DNA of 43,986 bases, taken from the NCBI GenBank assembly GCA_963991985.1, contig CAXDRX010000011.1, forward strand, positions 1-43,986, written 5' to 3'. Shown here piece after piece: positions 17,665 to 26,833 of the stretch. The translations under genes and the position numbers were made by a program. Every line of letters starts with the position of its first letter. The stretch's first letter is position 1. The notes beneath the pieces were generated by a model. The model saw nothing but the letters and a program-made list of their open reading frames with translations. It was not told the DNA's origin and ran no database searches. Source of the stretch: MED-G17 sp963991985 (GTDB lineage: Bacteria > Bacteroidota > Bacteroidia > NS11-12g > UBA9320).

Positions 17665-18648
17665 TTGATAACACACGAAGAATCTTTAGAACAATACCAT
17701 GAACAACTCGAATTTGTATTGTCAAACTATGTATCACATGGAAGAAACCAAAATGATTTTCACCACATAGTCATCGGTGGATTGGGTGGCTCTGGAATTG
17801 GCGCAAAATTGGCGCAAAATTGGTTTTTTAATCATTCTAAAATTCCAATTTTTGTAGTCAATGACTATCACCTACCCGAATTCGTCAATGAAAAATCGCT
17901 TGTTATTTTACAGAGTTATTCAGGCAATACTGAAGAAACTTTAAGTTTGTTTTCAGAAGCCAAGAAAAGAAATGCTCACATCATTGCTTTGGCCTCTGGG
18001 GGTCAACTAAAAGAACTTGCCGAATTAAATAAAATCACCTTTTACCCTTTGGTAGAAGGGTTTCAACCAAGACAAACCATTGGATATGGACTAAGCTACC
18101 TGACGCTAATTTTGGGAGAGCTTATGGACAAAAACTATCAAAAAGAAATATCCAGTATTTCAGATGAAATAAAAAACAACCAAGAAAGAAGAGTAAAATC
18201 TGCACAAACTATTTTTGATTTTTTTAAGTCAAGCATTCATCAAAAATTTGTCTTACTATGCGACAGACCAATGGAGCCCATTGCCATAAGGTTTGCACAA
18301 CAAATCAATGAAAATGCAAAACTTGAGGCATTTGTGCAAACCATACCCGAGCACAACCATAATGTTCTGGAATCTTATACAAACAAACTACCGAGCAACT
18401 TTATACTTCTATATACTTCTGAAAATGAGCGTGTTGCTTCAAGATTTGAATTTCTTCAAGGACACCTCGAACTAGACAACAACCGCGTCTTGCCTTTATA
18501 TGTTCCAGAATACTCCCTGATGACCATTTATGATATGATTTACCGAACCGATTGGGTAAGTGTATTGTTGGCCAATGAATTGGATGCTCCGCTTATGGAA
18601 GTTCCTATGATTTCTCAATTGAAAGAATATTTAGCCAATATCGATTAG
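17665..18648 (+). CDS. Bifunctional phosphoglucose/phosphomannose isomerase (SIS family)
   Basis: Probable isomerase of glucose-6-phosphate/fructose-6-phosphate and mannose-6-phosphate, 327 residues with two SIS domains. GGLGGSGIGAKLAQNW near residue 40 and SYSGNTEETLSLF near 90 are the sugar-phosphate-binding segments. TIPEHNHNVLESY near residue 228 supplies the Glu and His used in catalysis. The only in-frame start before the conserved region is TTG at 17665. pdxJ begins directly after the stop with no spacer, so the two are cotranscribed. An 11-base tandem duplication lies inside the coding sequence at 17798-17823. Confidence 0.85.
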   Translation: MITHEESLEQYHEQLEFVLSNYVSHGRNQNDFHHIVIGGLGGSGIGAKLAQNWFFNHSKIPIFVVNDYHLPEFVNEKSLVILQSYSGNTEETLSLFSEAKKRNAHIIALASGGQLKELAELNKITFYPLVEGFQPRQTIGYGLSYLTLILGELMDKNYQKEISSISDEIKNNQERRVKSAQTIFDFFKSSIHQKFVLLCDRPMEPIAIRFAQQINENAKLEAFVQTIPEHNHNVLESYTNKLPSNFILLYTSENERVASRFEFLQGHLELDNNRVLPLYVPEYSLMTIYDMIYRTDWVSVLLANELDAPLMEVPMISQLKEYLANID

Positions 18649-19371
18649 ATGGCATCGGCGAAGCTTAGCGTAAACATCAACAAAATTGCTACTTTGAGGA
18701 ATGCCCGAGGAGGGAATTTGCCGAATGTGCTGAAATGGGCAGAAAAAATTGAATCATTTGGAGCTCACGGAATAACCGTTCATCCAAGGCCTGACCAAAG
18801 ACACATCCGATATGAGGACGTCCATAACCTAAAAAATGTCATTACAACAGAACTAAATGTAGAAGGGAACCCAACCCCTCGATTCATTCAGCTTATTGAA
18901 GAAGTAAAACCAGATCAAGTAACACTGGTTCCGGATGCTCCTGAGGCAATTACATCAAATCATGGTTGGGATTGCAAAAAGCATCTCAAAAAATTACAAG
19001 AATATATTGCCCACTTTAAATCACTGGGCTGTCGGACCTCGATTTTTTTAGATCCAAATGAAGAACAAATTGCTTATGCCTACCAGACAAAAACAGACAG
19101 AATTGAGCTTTACACGGAATTTTATGCCAAAAATTATTTGACCAACCAAAAAGAAGCCATTTCAGACTATCAACAAGCAGCACAAAAAGCCATTGAGTTT
19201 GGATTGGGGATTAATGCAGGGCACGATTTAAACTTGGACAACCTTGCCTATTTCCAACAAAATATCCCAAATTTAATGGAAGTTTCTATCGGTCATGCCC
19301 TTATCTCTGATGCATTGCATTATGGAATGTCAAATACCATAAAATTGTACTTAAATCAACTCACGGCCTAA
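18649..19371 (+). CDS. pdxJ: Pyridoxine 5'-phosphate synthase
   Basis: Condenses 1-deoxy-D-xylulose 5-phosphate with 3-amino-2-oxopropyl phosphate to pyridoxine 5'-phosphate (DXP-dependent vitamin B6 synthesis). The 240-residue TIM barrel shows LSVNINKIATLRNARGG, GAHGITVHPRPDQRHI, ELNVEGNPTPRF, QVTLVPDAPEAITSNHGWD, GINAGHDLNLDNL and EVSIGHALISDA, all family blocks. It begins immediately after the isomerase stop codon. It implies that DXP is made by this organism, although isoprenoids come from mevalonate, so DXP synthase would be needed for B6 and thiamine only. Confidence 0.95.
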   Translation: MASAKLSVNINKIATLRNARGGNLPNVLKWAEKIESFGAHGITVHPRPDQRHIRYEDVHNLKNVITTELNVEGNPTPRFIQLIEEVKPDQVTLVPDAPEAITSNHGWDCKKHLKKLQEYIAHFKSLGCRTSIFLDPNEEQIAYAYQTKTDRIELYTEFYAKNYLTNQKEAISDYQQAAQKAIEFGLGINAGHDLNLDNLAYFQQNIPNLMEVSIGHALISDALHYGMSNTIKLYLNQLTA

Positions 19372-19441
19372 AGATTCTATCAAGAGAGACAACAATTTTA
19401 CAGCATATTTCCACAAAGTTTTTACCTTCCAAAAAAGTACT

Positions 19442-19449
19442 TAGTTTTG
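19442..19449 (+). promoter_or_regulatory. -7 box of atpD
   Basis: TAGTTTTG is an exact TAnnTTTG match, 18 bases before the ATG at 19468. An in-frame TTG at 19447 lies inside the box and so cannot be a transcribed start. This decides in favour of the ATG. No clear -33 TTG was seen. Confidence 0.6.
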
Positions 19450-19467
19450 CCACGAATTTTAATCACA

Positions 19468-20967
19468 ATGGCGAACGTCGGAAAAATTGCACAAATCATT
19501 GGACCCGTAATAGATGTATCCTTTGAAGAAGAAGGCAACGAGCTTCCAAAGATTTATAACTCCTTAGAAATCAATAAAGAAGATGGATCAAAACTCATTC
19601 TTGAAACCCAAAAACATTTGGGTGAAAAGATGGTGCGAACCATTGCCATGGATTCTACCGAAGGTTTGGTGAGAGGAATGACGGTTACCGATACTGGCGA
19701 ACCGATCAAAATGCCCGTTGGAGAAGGGATAAAGGGACGATTGTTGAACGTTGTTGGAGACGCAATTGATGGCATAGAAAACCTTGACAAAACCAAAGGA
19801 AGGTCTATACATCAACCCGCACCGAGTTACGAAAAACTAACCACAGCCACAGAACCTTTGTATACTGGAATCAAAGTTATTGACTTATTAGAGCCTTATG
19901 CAAAAGGCGGTAAAATTGGCCTTTTCGGTGGCGCTGGCGTTGGGAAAACTGTATTGATTCAAGAACTGATCAACAATATTGCCAAAGCTTATTCTGGTTT
20001 GTCTGTGTTTGCAGGTGTTGGAGAAAGAAGTAGAGAAGGCAATGATTTGTTGAGAGAAATGCTCGAAGCAGGCATTGTAGACTATGGTGAGGATTTTATG
20101 AAAGCGTATGAGGAAGGAAATTGGGATTTTTCCAAAATCGATCGAGAAAAACTCAAAGACTCAAAAGCTACTTTTGTTTTTGGACAAATGAACGAACCTC
20201 CGGGAGCAAGAGCACGGGTGGCCCTGAGCGGATTGTCCTTAGCGGAATATTACAGAGATGGAGACGAAAAGTCTGGTGGTAGAGATATTCTATTTTTCGT
20301 AGACAATATCTTTCGCTTTACACAAGCGGGTTCGGAAGTTTCTGCGCTATTGGGCAGAATGCCTTCAGCAGTAGGTTATCAACCTACTTTGGCAACAGAA
20401 ATGGGTGCCATGCAAGAAAGAATAACTTCGACAACTCGGGGTTCTATAACTTCTGTTCAAGCAGTTTATGTTCCTGCAGATGACCTCACAGATCCAGCAC
20501 CGGCAACTACTTTTTCACACCTAGACGCTACAACAGTATTGTCGAGACAAATTGCCTCTTTGGGTATTTACCCTGCTGTAGATCCTCTAGACTCAACTTC
20601 CCGAATCTTAACGCCAGATATCTTGGGGAACAAGCATTATGCCACTGCTCAAAGAGTAAAACAATTATTGCAGAGATATAAAGAGCTGCAAGATATTATC
20701 GCCATTTTGGGTATGGACGAATTGTCAGAGGAAGACAAACTTGTAGTACATAGAGCACGGAGGGTTGCAAGATTTTTGTCTCAGCCGTTTCATGTTGCTG
20801 AACAGTTTACTGGTATTCCAGGTGTTTTGGTAGACATCAACGATACCATAGAAAGTTTCAATGCAATTATGGATGGTGAAGTAGATCAATACCCTGAAGC
20901 TGCTTTTAATCTAAAAGGCACATTAGATGAAGCAATTGAAGCAGGCGAAAAAATGCTAAAAGAATAA
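19468..20967 (+). CDS. atpD: ATP synthase F1 subunit beta
   Basis: Catalytic beta subunit of the F1Fo ATP synthase, 499 residues. It shows the Walker A GLFGGAGVGKTVLIQE, GVGERSREGNDL, Walker B DILFFVDNIFRFTQAG, GRMPSAVGYQPTLATEMG and the C-terminal DELSEEDK(L) region. ATG 19468 opens the expected N-terminus NVGKIAQIIGPVIDVSF. It is followed 3 bases later by atpC. As in many Bacteroidota, beta and epsilon are separated from the other ATP synthase genes, which are not in this window. Confidence 0.98.
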   Translation: MANVGKIAQIIGPVIDVSFEEEGNELPKIYNSLEINKEDGSKLILETQKHLGEKMVRTIAMDSTEGLVRGMTVTDTGEPIKMPVGEGIKGRLLNVVGDAIDGIENLDKTKGRSIHQPAPSYEKLTTATEPLYTGIKVIDLLEPYAKGGKIGLFGGAGVGKTVLIQELINNIAKAYSGLSVFAGVGERSREGNDLLREMLEAGIVDYGEDFMKAYEEGNWDFSKIDREKLKDSKATFVFGQMNEPPGARARVALSGLSLAEYYRDGDEKSGGRDILFFVDNIFRFTQAGSEVSALLGRMPSAVGYQPTLATEMGAMQERITSTTRGSITSVQAVYVPADDLTDPAPATTFSHLDATTVLSRQIASLGIYPAVDPLDSTSRILTPDILGNKHYATAQRVKQLLQRYKELQDIIAILGMDELSEEDKLVVHRARRVARFLSQPFHVAEQFTGIPGVLVDINDTIESFNAIMDGEVDQYPEAAFNLKGTLDEAIEAGEKMLKE

Positions 20968-20970
20968 AGT

Positions 20971-21201
20971 ATGCATTTAGAAATCATAACATTGGAAAAA
21001 GTCTTGTTTAAAGGAGAAGTGGACTCCGTTAAATTACCAGGCAGCAAAGGAAGTTTTGAGGCACTAAACAACCACGCAGCGATCATCTCTACTTTGGAGA
21101 AAGGAAATGTAGTTATTCGAAATGGGAGTGACAAAACAAATTTCCCAGTCCAAGGTGGCATTGCAGAAATTTTGAAAAATAAAATAATCGTTTTGGCTTA
21201 A
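20971..21201 (+). CDS. atpC: ATP synthase F1 subunit epsilon (short form)
   Basis: A 76-residue epsilon subunit corresponding only to the N-terminal beta-sandwich domain: HLEIITLEKVLFKGEVDSV, LPGSKGSFEALNNHAAIIST, and FPVQGGIAEILKNKIIVLA. The C-terminal helical hairpin found in the ~130-residue E. coli protein is absent. That hairpin inhibits ATP hydrolysis, so another mode of hydrolysis control is implied. It is cotranscribed with atpD. Confidence 0.92.
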   Translation: MHLEIITLEKVLFKGEVDSVKLPGSKGSFEALNNHAAIISTLEKGNVVIRNGSDKTNFPVQGGIAEILKNKIIVLA

Positions 21202-21233
21202 AGGCCCAATTTTATTTTTTCTTATTGCTTCCC

Positions 21234-22277
21234 TTAGTCCGTTGTTAGAATTTCTCTTTCATTGATATTTACCATTGCCCTATTGTATTCGAAATAGTCC
21301 TCAAACACCTGTCTAATGATTCTGCTGTTGTTTTTTGGATAATATAAATTGATATAATGCGCACTGTCCAACCAATCCTGAATGATCCGCAAACTTTTTC
21401 TCCCAAAATTATCAATTACCGAAACGCCCATTTGCCTCAGGCAGTAAGCATTGCATTGTTGTTCCAATTGTCCTTTCATTGGGAACACCAAAAGCTTTTT
21501 ATTTAAATAAAGGGCCTCTGAGGTAGTTCCAAAACCAGAATTGGTAACAACACCTTCACATTTTTCCAATTTTTCCAAAAACAATTCATTGTCCACAGGA
21601 TAAATGGCAACATTACCGAAAAAAGAGACCTTCTGTGCCCGTTTGGAAAAAATATGCCAATCGGTTTTCTTGAATTTTGAAAAAATATTCTTTAAAACAG
21701 AATCGTCCCAAGATGGTAGATAAACAATTTGAAACTTTCCATTTTCAGGCTCCATTTGTCTTATTTCTCTCCTAATTACTGGCTTATAAATTCTCTCATT
21801 ATAACTTTTATAGTGAATTCCATATTTCATGGTGGTTGGTGCAAAATTTTTTAGAATAAATTTACCCAATACATCCGCCGAATTTGGTCTGGGGACATGA
21901 TGATCTAAAACAGCTATCTGATTGCTAATGCCTACCGAGTAAACTCCCTTCATTTGGGCTGACCAGGCAGTAACGGGTTCAAAATCGTTTATCAGCATAT
22001 CATAATCAGTTATTGGGAACTCAGATATTTCTTTATAAAAGTGGAATAAATTGTTGTTGACCAGTGTTTTTGAAAAATGAATTCCTCCCCTTTTTCCAAA
22101 AAAATACTGTAAACCTTTAAGTTTATATTTGACTGGGTGATTTAATTTGAGTTCCGACTCTGTTCCGCTAATGGCAATATCCAATTGGCTAACCCTCTCC
22201 TTGATTTCAGGAATAAGCTCCATAGCCCGAGTAATATGCCCATTACCCGTTCCTTGTATTGCGTATAATATTTTCAT
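21234..22277 (-). CDS. Glycosyltransferase, MurG/GT28-like GT-B fold
   Basis: A 347-residue glycosyltransferase-like protein of a type common in Bacteroidota. The N-terminus MKILYAIQGTGNGHITRAME resembles the glycine-rich acceptor loop of GT28 enzymes. The C-terminal half has CEGVVTNSGFGTTSEALYLNK and LLVFPMKGQLEQQCNAYCL, the donor-binding pattern of MurG/UGT enzymes. No signal peptide or clear membrane helix was seen. The donor and acceptor cannot be read from the sequence. It is 11 bases downstream of the LpxH-like gene, in a run of envelope-related minus-strand genes. Confidence 0.8.
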   Translation of the reverse strand: MKILYAIQGTGNGHITRAMELIPEIKERVSQLDIAISGTESELKLNHPVKYKLKGLQYFFGKRGGIHFSKTLVNNNLFHFYKEISEFPITDYDMLINDFEPVTAWSAQMKGVYSVGISNQIAVLDHHVPRPNSADVLGKFILKNFAPTTMKYGIHYKSYNERIYKPVIRREIRQMEPENGKFQIVYLPSWDDSVLKNIFSKFKKTDWHIFSKRAQKVSFFGNVAIYPVDNELFLEKLEKCEGVVTNSGFGTTSEALYLNKKLLVFPMKGQLEQQCNAYCLRQMGVSVIDNFGRKSLRIIQDWLDSAHYINLYYPKNNSRIIRQVFEDYFEYNRAMVNINEREILTTD

Positions 22278-22288
22278 TAGATCAAGGA

Positions 22289-23131
22289 CTAAGCAAGTTG
22301 AATCTCTTCCAATAAATCATTGAACAATCTTTTATTGGAATAGAATACTTTGGACTCCAAACCTTGTTGCTTTTCGGCGGCAAAGTGCTGGAAATAATCA
22401 AAAACTGACCATTTCTCATTTTTGTATTCCAAAGCGGTAAGATTTTCAATCCAATCACCAGAATTCAAATATTTAATTTTTTTGCCTTTAATTGTTTTGT
22501 TACGGATTGCGGGTTCATGAATGTGTCCACAAATGACGGCATCAAACCCAGCCTCAAAGGCAGTTTTGGCGCACAATTCTTCAAAATCATTGATGTAAGC
22601 AATTGCTTTTTTTACAGAACTTTTCACTCGCTTGCTGAGACTCATTCTTTCTTTATTCATGAACAGAAGTATTTTATTTACCACTCTATTCAGTAGAACC
22701 AACCACTCATAACTTATCCCCCCAATTTTTGTTAACCACTTGCTGTACTGCATGGTTACGTCAAAGACATCCCCATGGAAGACCAAAATTTTCTGCTTGG
22801 GTAAGTCCAGTACTTTTTTGTTCGCAAGCTCAATATTTCCCAGACTAAGTCCCGAAACTTTTCTGATAAGTTCATCATGATTGCCAGTAATGTAAGTAAT
22901 TTTTGTGTTGTGAGCAGCTACTTGAAGTAAGTGATTGATTACCATCAAATGTTCTTTAGGGAAATAGCGTTTCTTAAATTGCCAAATATCCACAATGTCA
23001 CCGTTCAAGATAATCTCTTTTGGATTGATCGATTGTAAGTAGTTTAAAATTTCTTTGGCATGACAACCATAAGTTCCCAAATGCAAATCACTAAGAACAA
23101 CAATATCTAGGTCTCTTTTTGTCTTCAACAT
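22289..23131 (-). CDS. LpxH-like metallophosphoesterase (UDP-2,3-diacylglucosamine diphosphatase family)
   Basis: A calcineurin-fold phosphoesterase of 280 residues. The metal ligands are visible in order: DLHLGTYG, NGDIVDIWQF, GNHDELIR, a histidine in VFHGDVFD, and GHIHEPAI. In Bacteroidota this group is annotated as UDP-2,3-diacylglucosamine diphosphatase, which would make it a lipid A enzyme; that substrate is not proven by the sequence. ATG 23131 is preferred over the TTG one codon upstream. The upstream spacer (23132-23224) is AT-rich without a clear promoter box. Confidence 0.82.
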   Translation of the reverse strand: MLKTKRDLDIVVLSDLHLGTYGCHAKEILNYLQSINPKEIILNGDIVDIWQFKKRYFPKEHLMVINHLLQVAAHNTKITYITGNHDELIRKVSGLSLGNIELANKKVLDLPKQKILVFHGDVFDVTMQYSKWLTKIGGISYEWLVLLNRVVNKILLFMNKERMSLSKRVKSSVKKAIAYINDFEELCAKTAFEAGFDAVICGHIHEPAIRNKTIKGKKIKYLNSGDWIENLTALEYKNEKWSVFDYFQHFAAEKQQGLESKVFYSNKRLFNDLLEEIQLA

Positions 23132-23224
23132 CAATAAAACCGGAAGAAAAATTTTACATTTAAAATAAAAATAAAGCGAGCGTTAAAGAATTATGTATAG
23201 ATGTGGATAACTAGATTTTCGTAT

Positions 23225-23968
23225 CTAATTGTCTTCTTTTTTATACTTTCTCCGGTTGAAAAGGTAGCTTAATCTTAAAATCAAAACACCTAAAAAAGCT
23301 TCTTTGATGATTCCTTTGTTCATTTTAGACTCTCCTTTGGTCCTATCTGTGAAAACAATCGGTATTTCTGTTACCTGAAAGCCAAGCTTTTGCGATTTGA
23401 ATTTCATTTCAATTTGAAAAGCATAGCCTTTGAACCGTATAGCATCTAAATTGATTGTTTTGAGTACTTTGGCCCGATAACAAACAAAGCCCGCGGTAGT
23501 GTCCATGACTTTCATTCCCGTTACCAGACGAACATAGTAACTTGCAAAATAACTCAGCAAAACTCGTCCCATGGGCCAATTTACTACATTGACCAAATTG
23601 TTGACATACCGAGAACCAACCACCACATCTGTGTTCTTGCATTTTTCCAAAAGTCTAGGTAAATCTTTAGGATTGTGTGAAAAATCACAGTCCATTTCTA
23701 GCAAAAAATCATAATTCCTCTCTAAACCCCATTTAAAACCAGCAATATAGGCTGTTCCAAGACCTTGCTTTTTCCTTCTTTCCAAAAGAAAAATTCGATT
23801 ATCATGCACCGCCATCTTTCGTTTTACCACTTCCGCTGTGCCGTCGGGCGAATTGTCGTCAACAATCAATACATCAAAGTTGGCCTCCAGTTGCACAACC
23901 TCATCCAACATTTGTTCAATATTGTCAATTTCGTTGTAAGTAGGTATAATGACAAGTTGTTTTCCCAC
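23225..23968 (-). CDS. Polyprenol-phosphate mannosyltransferase-like GT2
   Basis: A 247-residue family 2 glycosyltransferase of the dolichol/polyprenol-phosphate mannose synthase type. It begins VIIPTYNEIDNIEQML, has the nucleotide-binding DDNSPDGTAEVV, the DxD-region EMDCDFSHNPKDLP, GSRYVNN and the acceptor region FTDRTKGESKMNK. No membrane domain follows, as in soluble DPM1-like enzymes. It presumably transfers a hexose from a nucleotide sugar to a polyprenyl phosphate. The lipid carrier links it loosely to the mevalonate operon. It is 6 bases downstream of the aldolase gene on the same strand. Confidence 0.88.
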   Translation of the reverse strand: MGKQLVIIPTYNEIDNIEQMLDEVVQLEANFDVLIVDDNSPDGTAEVVKRKMAVHDNRIFLLERRKKQGLGTAYIAGFKWGLERNYDFLLEMDCDFSHNPKDLPRLLEKCKNTDVVVGSRYVNNLVNVVNWPMGRVLLSYFASYYVRLVTGMKVMDTTAGFVCYRAKVLKTINLDAIRFKGYAFQIEMKFKSQKLGFQVTEIPIVFTDRTKGESKMNKGIIKEAFLGVLILRLSYLFNRRKYKKEDN

Positions 23969-23974
23969 AACATT

Positions 23975-24634
23975 CTAGGATTTTCTAGCCTTATCGTGGT
24001 CTGCCAAAAATTTGGCCAAGCCAATATCGGTCAGTGGATGATTAAGCAAACCAAGAATAGATTTTAAAGGCGCAGTAATTACATCCGCTCCCATCTCGGC
24101 GCTCTCTACTATGTGTTTGGGTGTCCTTATGGAAGCTGCTAAAATTTGTGTTGAATAGGCTTGCGTGGCGTAGATGTCTGAAATCTGTGAGATCAAATCC
24201 ATCCCATCCCAACTAATGTCATCAATTCTACCGACAAACGGTGAAACATAATCAGCCCCAGCCTTGGCTGCCAAAATAGCTTGTCCGGCTGAAAAAACCA
24301 GAGTGCAGTTGGTTTTAATTTGATTGTCACTGAACCATTTTAGGGCTTTTACTCCATCTTTTATCATGGGGACTTTTACAACAATATTTTCATGTATTTC
24401 AGCCAATTTTTTCCCTTCTGCAATCATACCTTCAAAATCCGTAGAGATTACCTCAGCACTTATGTCGCCATCCACCAAATCACAGATATTTTTGTAATGG
24501 TTTCTGACCTCTCGCTCTCCGCTTATGCCTTCTTTGGCCATGAGTGAAGGATTTGTCGTTACACCATCTAGAATCCCAAGTTCGTTGGCTTCTTGAATTT
24601 CAGAAAGATTTGCCGTGTCAATGAAAAATTTCAT
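23975..24634 (-). CDS. Fructose-6-phosphate aldolase/transaldolase (TalC/MipB subfamily)
   Basis: A 219-residue class I aldolase. MKFFIDTANLSEIQEANELG, then DGVTTNPSLMAKEG, VKVPMIKDGVKALKW with the Schiff-base Lys region, NCTLVFSAGQAILAAKAGA, PFVGRIDD, and ILAASIRTPKHIVE identify the short transaldolase/FSA subfamily. ATG 24634 gives the canonical N-terminus; a 16-residue extension from an upstream start has no family similarity. Transaldolase and FSA activities are hard to separate by sequence; in Bacteroidota it is usually taken to be the pentose phosphate transaldolase. Confidence 0.92.
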   Translation of the reverse strand: MKFFIDTANLSEIQEANELGILDGVTTNPSLMAKEGISGEREVRNHYKNICDLVDGDISAEVISTDFEGMIAEGKKLAEIHENIVVKVPMIKDGVKALKWFSDNQIKTNCTLVFSAGQAILAAKAGADYVSPFVGRIDDISWDGMDLISQISDIYATQAYSTQILAASIRTPKHIVESAEMGADVITAPLKSILGLLNHPLTDIGLAKFLADHDKARKS

Positions 24635-24775
24635 GCTAATATTTGTCGTGAGGTGATCAATAAAAAAGTGTCGGTATCGCACCGCTACAACCTAATACCC
24701 TTGCTTGTTCTCACACCTGGGGGAGTTCAAAGGGAGCTGGTCGTACCGACAGCACAAAAATAAAAAATATGTTGG

Positions 24776-24809
24776 TTTGTCTTTTCACCATCCTACATTT
24801 TTATCTTCG
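24776..24809 (+). promoter_or_regulatory. Promoter of the BatA-type gene
   Basis: TTTG (24776-24779) and TATCTTCG (24802-24809) are 22 bases apart, the same spacing as in the tRNA-Arg promoter in this window. The -7 box ends 6 bases before the ATG at 24816, so the message is probably leaderless. This argues against the longer frame opening at 24705, which would start upstream of the promoter. Confidence 0.6.
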
Positions 24810-24815
24810 TTTTTT

Positions 24816-26831
24816 ATGCAATTCCAAAATCCAAATGCAGCTTGGCTTTATGCACTATTGATTGTTCCTGTGTTGATTCATCTTTTGGCATTCAGAAAAA
24901 GAAAACATCATTTTTTCTCCGATATTTCAAAAATTGTCTCTATTCAACAAAGAACTTCAAGAAATAGAAAATTAAAGAATATTGTTTTGCTGACAATCCG
25001 TTTGGCATTCATTGGCAGTATTGTTTTTGCTTTGATCAACCCCACATTAAAGAGCAACGACAATTTGATTGGGAACAAAGACAATATATCAGCTTTGCTT
25101 TTTATTGACAATAGTTTTAGTATGCAGCTGCCCGGAAAAGATGGAAACCTCCTGAATGAGGCAAAGCAAAAGGCGGAAAAAATTGTCAGATCACTTCCGG
25201 ACAAAACTACCTTTTCGATTCTTACCCATGACTTTGGGAAACCCATAAAATGGATGGGCAAAAAAGAAATTATTTCAGAAATTGAACGATTAGAGGAAAG
25301 TACTCATTCTCGAAGTATGTCTGAAATAATGAAAAAACAAAACCAGCTTTTTATGGATAAAGATAACCAAAAAAAAGTGAGCTACTTTCTGAGCGATTTT
25401 ACTTTTGATGTTTCTGAAAGCATAGCAATTGAACCAAGCATTGATTTTTTCTTGTGCCACATAAAAGGGACCAATAGTCAGAATATTTCTATCGATAGCC
25501 TGTGGTTTTCTGAGCCAATTTTTGAAATCGATTATCAAAATACCATTGGTTTGAAGCTTAAGCTGTTTGGGCAAGCAAGCTCCCCAGAAACGAGCTTATC
25601 TCTTTACTTGGACAATCGTAAAATATTTACACAAATCGTTGATTTTAAAAAAAATAAAAGCGAAATGCTTCGGGTCAAACTACCCAAAGAAAATCCTGGA
25701 TGGCATACTTTAACCGCAAAAATTGACGATGCTCCTTTGCAATTTGATGATGTCATGTACGCACAATTTTTCATTCCCCCCAAACAAAAAATTTTGTGTA
25801 TCGGATCAGGCAAAGTTGAGACTCATTTGCAAAGGGTATTCCAAAACAATTATGAAATTAGCTTTGTAAAAAATTCTGATGTATTGAATATTTCATTAGA
25901 AAACTGTGCTTTGATCATTGCCCATGAGTTGAATTTCTTGACCCCAAAGCTTTCTCAAAAAATGTCTGCCTATGTTGCAAATGGAGGCAAATTACTTTTT
26001 CTACCATCAATGATTGATGGCAAACCCTTTTGCAAGGGCCTTCTCGGAAGCAATTTGTTCGAAGATGATCGCATTATTAATGAAAAATCGGTTTGTTCAT
26101 CTTTGAATATTTCTTCTTCTTTTTTTAAAAATATGTTCGAAGGTTCCCCATCAAGACCTACACTTCCAGAGGTTTTTTCGTATAGAAAAATCCGCGCTGT
26201 TGAAGATATTGAGCCGCTTATTGCGTTATCTACAGACCATGCTTTTCTTTCAAGAAAGCCTTTTGGCCAAGGCTGGATTTATGTGATGGCAACTTCCCTT
26301 GAGACCCGCACTGGAAATTTTCAAGAAATGGGTCTATTTGCACCTATCATGATCAGAATTGCTGAAAAATCAGAATCGATGCAACAGCACTATTTTTCCA
26401 TTGGTGAAAGCAACATAATTCCTATCTTCAACCCAACAATAAGTCTAGAAAACGGACTTGAGATCGTTTTTCCAGATCAAAGCTATCATTTGAACCCTTC
26501 CTATGCTCTACAGGGCAATGGGATGCTTCAAGATTTTGGGATTATTGATCGGCCTGGTTTTGGCCAACTGATGGCAGACGATAGTGTTTTTCAAATGGTT
26601 GCCTACAATTATCCTAGACGAGAATCAAATATCGACCTAAAAAGAAATAAAAAAGCGCTTGAGAAAATATCTGCTTTTCAAAACGTTAGAATTTTTGACC
26701 ATTTTAAAAGCTCCCCAAAAGAATTCAGCGCCCAAATCTTGGGACAAAAAAATCTTTGGCAATGGTTTGTCGTAGTTGCGCTCGTATTTTTAACTCTTGA
26801 AAGTATAACTTTGCGCTTCGCTAGGAGATAG
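24816..26831 (+). CDS. BatA-domain membrane protein with VWA-like region
   Basis: A 671-residue protein with an N-terminal BatA-type domain (FQNPNAAWLYALLIVPVLIH then FRKRKHHFFSDIS) comprising two membrane helices, the second around VLLTIRLAFIGSIVFALINP. A VWA-like domain follows with a MIDAS-like DNSFSMQ near residue 105. The long middle region is probably periplasmic, and a final helix (WFVVVALVFLTLESITLRFARR) ends the protein. Such proteins are common next to a dihydroorotase homologue in Bacteroidota, and that gene starts 2 bases after the stop here. A scaffold or sensor role in the envelope is plausible but unproven. The start follows the promoter box by 6 bases. Confidence 0.82.
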   Translation: MQFQNPNAAWLYALLIVPVLIHLLAFRKRKHHFFSDISKIVSIQQRTSRNRKLKNIVLLTIRLAFIGSIVFALINPTLKSNDNLIGNKDNISALLFIDNSFSMQLPGKDGNLLNEAKQKAEKIVRSLPDKTTFSILTHDFGKPIKWMGKKEIISEIERLEESTHSRSMSEIMKKQNQLFMDKDNQKKVSYFLSDFTFDVSESIAIEPSIDFFLCHIKGTNSQNISIDSLWFSEPIFEIDYQNTIGLKLKLFGQASSPETSLSLYLDNRKIFTQIVDFKKNKSEMLRVKLPKENPGWHTLTAKIDDAPLQFDDVMYAQFFIPPKQKILCIGSGKVETHLQRVFQNNYEISFVKNSDVLNISLENCALIIAHELNFLTPKLSQKMSAYVANGGKLLFLPSMIDGKPFCKGLLGSNLFEDDRIINEKSVCSSLNISSSFFKNMFEGSPSRPTLPEVFSYRKIRAVEDIEPLIALSTDHAFLSRKPFGQGWIYVMATSLETRTGNFQEMGLFAPIMIRIAEKSESMQQHYFSIGESNIIPIFNPTISLENGLEIVFPDQSYHLNPSYALQGNGMLQDFGIIDRPGFGQLMADDSVFQMVAYNYPRRESNIDLKRNKKALEKISAFQNVRIFDHFKSSPKEFSAQILGQKNLWQWFVVVALVFLTLESITLRFARR

Positions 26832-26833
26832 AT

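Noticed and set aside
24669..24751. 8-bp inverted repeat TGTCGGTA/TACCGACA between the aldolase and BatA-type genes
   Set aside because: The arms are 67 bases apart and an 8-bp match is plausible by chance in a 180-base spacer.
24705..24815. Longer N-terminus for the BatA-type protein
   Set aside because: It would lie upstream of the promoter box at 24802-24809 and has no family similarity.
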